From positions 5,817,501-5,881,500 of the forward strand of contig CM076945.1 of assembly GCA_039566865.1 (NCBI GenBank): 64,000 nucleotides of DNA, given 5' to 3'. Under the pieces are notes generated by a model that saw nothing but the letters and a program-made list of their open reading frames with translations, was not told the origin of the DNA and searched no databases. This DNA comes from Aurelia coerulea (Eukaryota; Cnidaria; Scyphozoa; Semaeostomeae; Ulmaridae). The number at the start of each line of letters is the position of its first letter. Within the stretch, counting starts at the first letter, position 1. Position numbers and translations under genes: made by a program. Below are positions 58,557 to 64,000 of the stretch, piece by piece.

Positions 58557-58976
58557 CCATAATAATAATAATAATAATAATTACTTTCTTTAAGGTTGGC
58601 GTAGTTTATAGCAATAGGCTAATGAATGCCAATCATTATTAATACAAAAATGTAACCTAATTGTAACCTAAATGTAACCTAAATTTACAATGAAATCTTT
58701 ACACAATCTACAGTTGCATGAAAAATTCAAAAACTTAATTTCCCTTTTAAAATACTCTACAGATCGGCACTCTTTTATATGCAATGGGAAATCTCGCCAA
58801 AGATTCTGCCCCAGAAAACTCACAGTTTCTAGCCCATAGGCTGTAGTCCTAGGTTTGCGTGCATAGATGTTGGTCGTAACTCTTAAGTTGCAGTGTATTT
58901 CTCGCTCCGCGAAAATTTCTTTCATAAAATAAGGATTTAAACTCATCCTTGTTCGGTAAATTTCAGTGACAAGCAA
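58557..58976 (-). pseudogene. non-LTR retrotransposon 3' end with (ATT)n tail
   Basis: The frame 58668-58976 has the C-terminal pattern of jockey/CR1-like retrotransposon proteins: LNPYFMKEIF, a YGLETVSFLG-like segment, LWRDFPLHIKE, FKREIKFL and a C-x-C-x2-C end before NLGYI. About 85 bp after its stop, the minus strand enters (TTA)n at 58582-58557, as expected for a 3' tail. Everything upstream of the last ~100 codons is missing. It may belong to the same broad group as the 8490-9169 fragment. Confidence 0.65.
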
Positions 58977-60569
58977 CTGTAGATTTCGTTGATGAATGGA
59001 GACTGAATGGTCTGTAATTAATGCATTAATAGTTCTTCAGAACTAGAGGTCCTATCATGATACGCTATTCGTAATGCTCTGTCGTGAATGGAGTTAATAT
59101 TTACTTTAACTCGTCTATCATTATCATGAAACATCTACATCAATAGACAGTAGCTAAATTGTGACATTACGAAAGCATCACGACATTGCGATACGCTTGC
59201 TGCAAAAAAAGTTTTCTTTTGGCAACTAAAATAGGCCCACTTTTCCCGATGAGCAGGACAAGTGGGTCTATTTTTAAAACTTGCACAATATGAGAATATG
59301 AAAGGAAAAATGATTAAAAAAATTAACAGAATTACATTTCCCAACAACTTTCTTTTCGATAAAATCAGAATCATTGCCTTTTATCGCAAGCAATTCCGTT
59401 CCCGGACGAAAATAAAACTAACGTGTCCTTATGCGGTGACTCGGAACTCAGTGAGCGAATTTGACAGTAACAATTAAATAAAACTGGTTGAAGTATGTTT
59501 ACTCCAATTTACCGGTTACTAGACAGCAACCGCAGTAACAGTAAACCCTTTTTCGCATTTTAGACACAAAACAACGTGGCAGGATAAATGTATAAGTGCA
59601 AAAATCCTAAGCAGTTCAAGGCTTCGTTGAATTTGAGTTATGGCTGAATTCTCCGTAGGCCCACATTACCCCACCTGGTGAAAAATAAGCATAAAAAGAA
59701 CCATCGCTTTAATGACTTCGAAATAAACCTCATGTTCATTAAATCGACCAGAAAAGCAGAACAACAGTACAAGAGTGGCAGGAGAAAGTTTTCTGGGCTT
59801 TGAGATTCTTGCACAGTAGGCCGTTCAGTAAAATTATTTTATGAAACGAGTTGAGATACGTCTAGGACGAATGTTTTATGTAAAAAGGTAGTTTATTATG
59901 TAGACAGCAAACAGCTCAGTAAACCCACTTTACCCCGTAGCCCCACACTCCCCCACCCTGCCCTGACGAATAGCACAATTTTTAGTAGTTATATAAAGTT
60001 TATTGGGTTCAGAGAATCTTTTAACATTGTAACTAGTGGATCAGTGGTGGGCCATTGGCTCAGCAGGCCCTTGTTGTTTTACCCAATAGCAGTTTGGGCC
60101 CTTTTCGTTCAAATTGTTTTATCGTTCAACATGTTATTGTCAAGCGGCAAGAGCCAATATGTTCTTCAAATGAAATTGAGAGACAGACACTCAGCGATAG
60201 ATAGACGTTAGATAGACCAAACTGTTACAATTTATACACTGTGCAAATACATGGGGTCACACTTGGGCCTTCCATTTTCCAATATGGGCAAAAAGACTCG
60301 CAGTGGTGTAATCCTCTGACTTTGCAGCCCTTCATTGGGTTCAAAGCAAAACGATGATTACTAATAAAGAATGAACTTTCAGCGACAAGTTTCCTGTCAT
60401 GCTCTTGAGTTTGGCTTTCAAAACTTTCTTAGCGCTCCTCAGACATAAAACTAGATTTTCTTAAATCTTCAGCCATTAAAAGGAAAGTAAATGTTAACTT
60501 AACTGAGAACAGAAGGACTAAGTCCTACACCTTCTACCCACTGACTACTACAGCCTACAGGCTAGAATT
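58977..60569. other. no gene or clear element seen
   Basis: Frames at 59135-59477 overlap on opposite strands and have no domain. A small hairpin GGCCCACTTTTCCCG / GACAAGTGGGTC lies near 59234-59270. Confidence 0.3.
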
Positions 60570-60990
60570 TTTGAAACGCTACGCTAAAATTAAACGATTA
60601 ATTTTGAATTTTTGTAAAAATGCTACGCACTGAAATGCTGCTGAGAGAATTATTATCATTATTGTAATTATCAATTTCTTTATCGTTGGATTACAATAAA
60701 ACAGATAGCTAAAAATGAATATGAATATCAAGCATTGTACTTGCCTGCTTCACTGTACTATTATATCACTGCTCTCCAAAGCTTGCCTGATCCAGTGATT
60801 TTTCAGTTGTACAAACAACCAACACTGAAGAAAACGAGAAGAGAAGTGCGTGTTTTCCTTGTCATTGATAATGATTAGATAGAATCCCTGTCTAGAGTGT
60901 CATTGTGACGTTCGCAATCAAAAAACTTAGAGAAGTCCAAAAATTGCATCATATAGACAATAAGTAGGATTTGCATTTTAATCAATTTCA
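60570..60990 (+). repeat. dispersed repeat, copy collinear with 3270-3600
   Basis: Shares GCTGAGAGAAT, TCACTGCTCTCCAA, GCCTGATCCAGTGATTTT, AACACTGAAGAAAA and GACAATA.GTAGG.TTTGC in the same order as the copy at 3135-3610. It lacks the G-tract left part. Confidence 0.55.
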
Positions 60991-62037
60991 AAGAATCGTT
61001 GAACGCGGAAATATTAATTGAAAGGCTCCTTAGAATATGCACTTATGCTGTTGCTATCGCAATACGTAGACAACAACAACAAACGCAGAAAACAGCCAAT
61101 TTAGATCACGTTCCCATCCCCTTTCTTTTCCCCGTTACTAGGCCCGCATGACCAGTTGAAGTGATATGGGGAAGGGAGGCGTATCTTCAGTCTCCTTTAT
61201 AACTGTGCTGGTTTATCATATTCTGCTGTTTATTGCTCTCCAGATATTTTTACGCGGGGACGAAAAGACCATAGCATGAAAACTCTGAGGAGATTCTCAG
61301 AACCCCAGAAAATTGTAATCCTGAATCCTGAAGGTCGAGCAATGTTTTCTGAACAGATAAACTGATGAAGAAACTGAAAAGTGATAAGAAGACCTTATTC
61401 ACATTGCTTATAATTTATTTATATCAATTGACAATTCGAGGCGAATGAAGCAATGCCCAGTTCCTTTTCTGGCTGCAAAAAAACGTAGAATGGGAACAGT
61501 GGAATGGGAGCTGCGGAATAGGATCGGTCAGGGGAACTTTACGGAACAGACTCGATCCGACTTTGTTGTACGAAATACTCAGCAAAAAATAGGCATCAAC
61601 AGTCTCATCACCATAGTAACATCTGTTTCCAAAAACACGTCAGCAAACAAAGCATCATCCAACGACCGCTCAGAAAACAATCAATTTTCTATTTTTCAAT
61701 TTCGACCAAACAATGAAGCTATAACTTCTCAAGATGCCAGACGTCGACCAGCATGGCAGCTGCTTGCAATTTCATGCTGTTTATGCAATCAAGAATTTAA
61801 TTCATTTCAAAAGTGTTTTTATTTTTGAAGTGAGATCTTCGTGTCACTGCTTGAATCTGCTTGCTCTTGTAGAACCGTTTCAAACCAACGTATTTCAGCG
61901 TATTTCTAAGCTATTTTTGCTTACGTTCGAAAGGGGCCTAGCAACGATGTCAATTATGGTGTAATTGATGCAAATATCACGAGGCTTCAGAAATCAATAT
62001 GTTCTAACTTCTTCTATATGGAAATGAAAATTTGCAC
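60991..62037. other. no convincing gene
   Basis: The plus-strand frame 61445-61828 (127 residues) starts with an EWELRNRIGQGNF-type basic segment and has no domain I know; no splice context or neighbours support it. Confidence 0.3.
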
Positions 62038-62039
62038 TA

Positions 62040-62277
62040 CCGGGTGCGCCAAAATAAACTATGCACGTTTGGCAGGCCACAATAAATCGTACACTTGACC
62101 GATTTTGAAGATGTATGACTTAATCGTTAGCAGAAAGTCTGAATTAGATACTGAGATTTTTTGCAAATTTTTCCACTTTCAGTTTTTAGAGCTAGAAGCA
62201 AGTTTCCTAAAATTTTAATTTTCGAAAACACTGAAAACGATAAAAAAACATCGATCAAGTTTTCTAAAGAATCGACA

Positions 62278-62311
<34 letters not shown>

Positions 62312-62899
62312 TAATAATAATAATAATAATAATAATGATGATAATAACAAAACCAAATTTATACAGGTAAACTTGTTCAGCAAAATGGATTTGCTGCTAT
62401 CAACCAAGGACCTGTCAACCTAAAATACCTAAATATATAATTTACACCAATATAGTTTTAAAAGTTATTTACAATAGTAGAGTTTAAAGAAAATGTTAAA
62501 AGTCAAAGTTAAAATCCTTGCAGTAAGTCTTGAACTTCAAAACTGATGTTTCACTCTTTAGACAGGGAGAGAACTTGTTCGTGGTGATTTGCGATTTAGA
62601 AAATGACCAATTGTAATCTGCTGTACAAGAGCTCGTACTAAACCCCCAAATCCCCCTGAAAACGTTGTCTCTTTGTTCATTCATGTTACATCTTTTAAAA
62701 TTTGATCGACGTTTTTTTATCGTTTTCAATGTTAAACTCGCTTCCAACTCTAAAAACTGAACACGGAAAAATTTGCAAATAGTCCCAGAAACTAATTCAG
62801 GCTTTCTGCTAAAGATTAAGTCATACATCTTCAAATTCGGTCCAGTGTACGATTTATTGTGGCCTGTCAAACGTGCATAGTTTATTTTGGCGCACCCGG
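62040..62899. mobile_element. TA-flanked DNA transposon with ~190-bp inverted arms
   Basis: The ends CCGGGTGCGCCAAAATAAAC and its mirror are flanked by TA (62038-62039, 62900-62901). Arms share CTATGCACGTTTG, GGCCACAATAAATCGTAC and ATGTATGACTTAATC. An (AAT)n tract lies at 62281-62340. The frame 62496-62870 reads along the right arm and is not a gene. Confidence 0.7.
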
Positions 62900-62989
62900 T
62901 ATGAAGGCAAAAACTTAATCTTGAAACGCTTTGGTTGAAGATTGCTTCGCCCGTACCCCTACTAAATAGAATCCTTTAGCATATCTCCG

Positions 62990-63137
62990 GTGTTTGGTGG
63001 ACGATTTCAAAATGCAAGGTATGTGCATTTAAGTTGAAGATCGACGAATGTAGCAATGAACTAAAAAAATCCCGAAATTTTATAGTTTTGCTCCCTTGTT
63101 CGATCAAAAAGGAGTACTCTTTTTAAACACCCTGTAC
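62990..63137. mobile_element. solo right arm related to the 10868-11657 transposon
   Basis: CCGGTGTTTGGTGG, TTTCAAAATGCAAGGTATGT and GTGCATTTAAGTTGAAGA follow the same order as at 11510-11566, and it ends AAACACCCTGTA. The left arm is absent. Confidence 0.55.
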
Positions 63138-64000
63138 TACCCTGGGTACCAAAACCGAGAGCCAACAAAGATAAAAACTAATAATGTTTACCCAGGGAAT
63201 GCTTCTACCTGTGCGTTTCCAGAGTATTACGAAAAATAAACCAGTTTTTACTTCGCCTGACTGTCCAAAAGTCCACAATGTGTTGTTTTTGTACGAGTTT
63301 TGTTTAGGATTAATACACAAAATATCTTAAATGAACGAATAGCCTAGAGCTTAATTTGCTAAAATAAAGCTAGAGCTTAATTTATTTTTGTTAAGGATTA
63401 CTTGAAAAATCCGTCACTTCAATTAGGATTGTCAGATACAAGCTTTGTCCACTAAATTCATAAAAAGTCCAGGTTATGCATATATAGCAATGCCATTGAC
63501 AGCATTTTCCAGCTTTGTTGTGGAGTCCTATCGCGCAGCATCATTATGTAAAGATTAGAAATGTATTGTTATGATAGTTAATTAGAATCCCTCCAGAGAC
63601 ACTGACTCAGAGTATGCTCAGAGACACTGTTCATTCATTCGGATGTCGTGACAACGCGGCACATCTTTATTCATCAGAAACAGTTTTTCTTATTATTGTT
63701 TGCAATGATTATTTACGTAATCGCATCTTTTCTAGTATGACGCATGGCATCATAGTTACGATGGCATCTAATTAACAAAAGTGAAACGCAATAGTAACGC
63801 AACCTATTGCAGTAACTATTGCAAAATGATTAATTTCATTACTTTGTTTATCAAGTTGTGATTGGTTAATTGAAAGCACATACAATTTACTGCAGGAGTT
63901 AGGTAGCTTGGATTATTGGTGTACCTAGAATGCAGAAGTGTCATGAGAGTTAACTATGAGCAAACTACAGACGTCTTGTTTTTGAGAGTCATCTGAGGTT
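63138..64000. other. no feature seen to window end
   Basis: AT-rich sequence; GAGCTTAATTTGCTAAAATA / AGAGCTTAATTTATTTTTGT is a short direct repeat near 63348-63390. The frame 63123-63320 has no domain. Confidence 0.3.

Noticed and set aside
61445..61828. 127-residue plus-strand frame
   Set aside because: No recognisable domain, low-complexity basic start, no splice sites or neighbours; likely an interspersed repeat read as protein.

Overview
This is eukaryotic, AT-rich, intron- and transposon-dense DNA from an invertebrate metazoan, most likely an anthozoan cnidarian. I infer this from the mixture of mag-type Ty3/gypsy, BEL/Pao and Penelope-like elements, many short palindromic DNA transposons and a calcium-binding EGF gene; no species can be named from sequence alone. 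I found no bacterial-type genes, rRNA, tRNA or CRISPR array.

Only one host gene is convincing. It lies on the minus strand across about 6.5-54.2 kb. Nearly every exon encodes one six-cysteine EGF module, starts after an AG acceptor and ends before a GT donor in phase 1, so exons can be gained or lost without a frameshift. The 3' exon (6541-6950) carries two EGF modules, a Ser/Thr-rich linker and a hydrophobic C-terminus resembling a GPI-anchor signal. Single EGF exons follow at 7714-13131, 27298, 31678 and 54104. Between 36.5 and 49.1 kb the gene becomes a tandem array of 305-bp units, each a 123-bp EGF exon plus a 182-bp intron, with 27 complete exons and one decayed terminal copy. The 5' end (signal peptide, promoter) was not found and may lie outside the window.

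The locus is full of insertions. Two young mag-type LTR retrotransposons with very short, identical LTRs (13547-18559 minus; 37886-42233 plus) and one BEL/Pao element (19335-25830 plus) each carry a single long gag-pol frame. The 37886 element sits 5 nt inside an EGF exon and separates it from its splice acceptor. Other elements break EGF exon copies at 30674, 34183/36379 and 49145/49625.

The rest is mainly non-autonomous DNA transposons of four recurring kinds: CCCGGG-ended palindromes with 8-bp target duplications (six copies); TTAA-flanked elements, some with CCCTA ends and G/C-tract hairpins; TA-flanked elements with CCGGGTG- or CAGGG-type ends; and foldback or miniature palindromes. There are also fragments of non-LTR retrotransposons (8.5-9.2 kb, 58.7-59.0 kb) and of a Penelope-like element with a GIY-YIG domain (32.5-32.9 kb). 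From 54.8 kb to the right end I see no convincing host gene.
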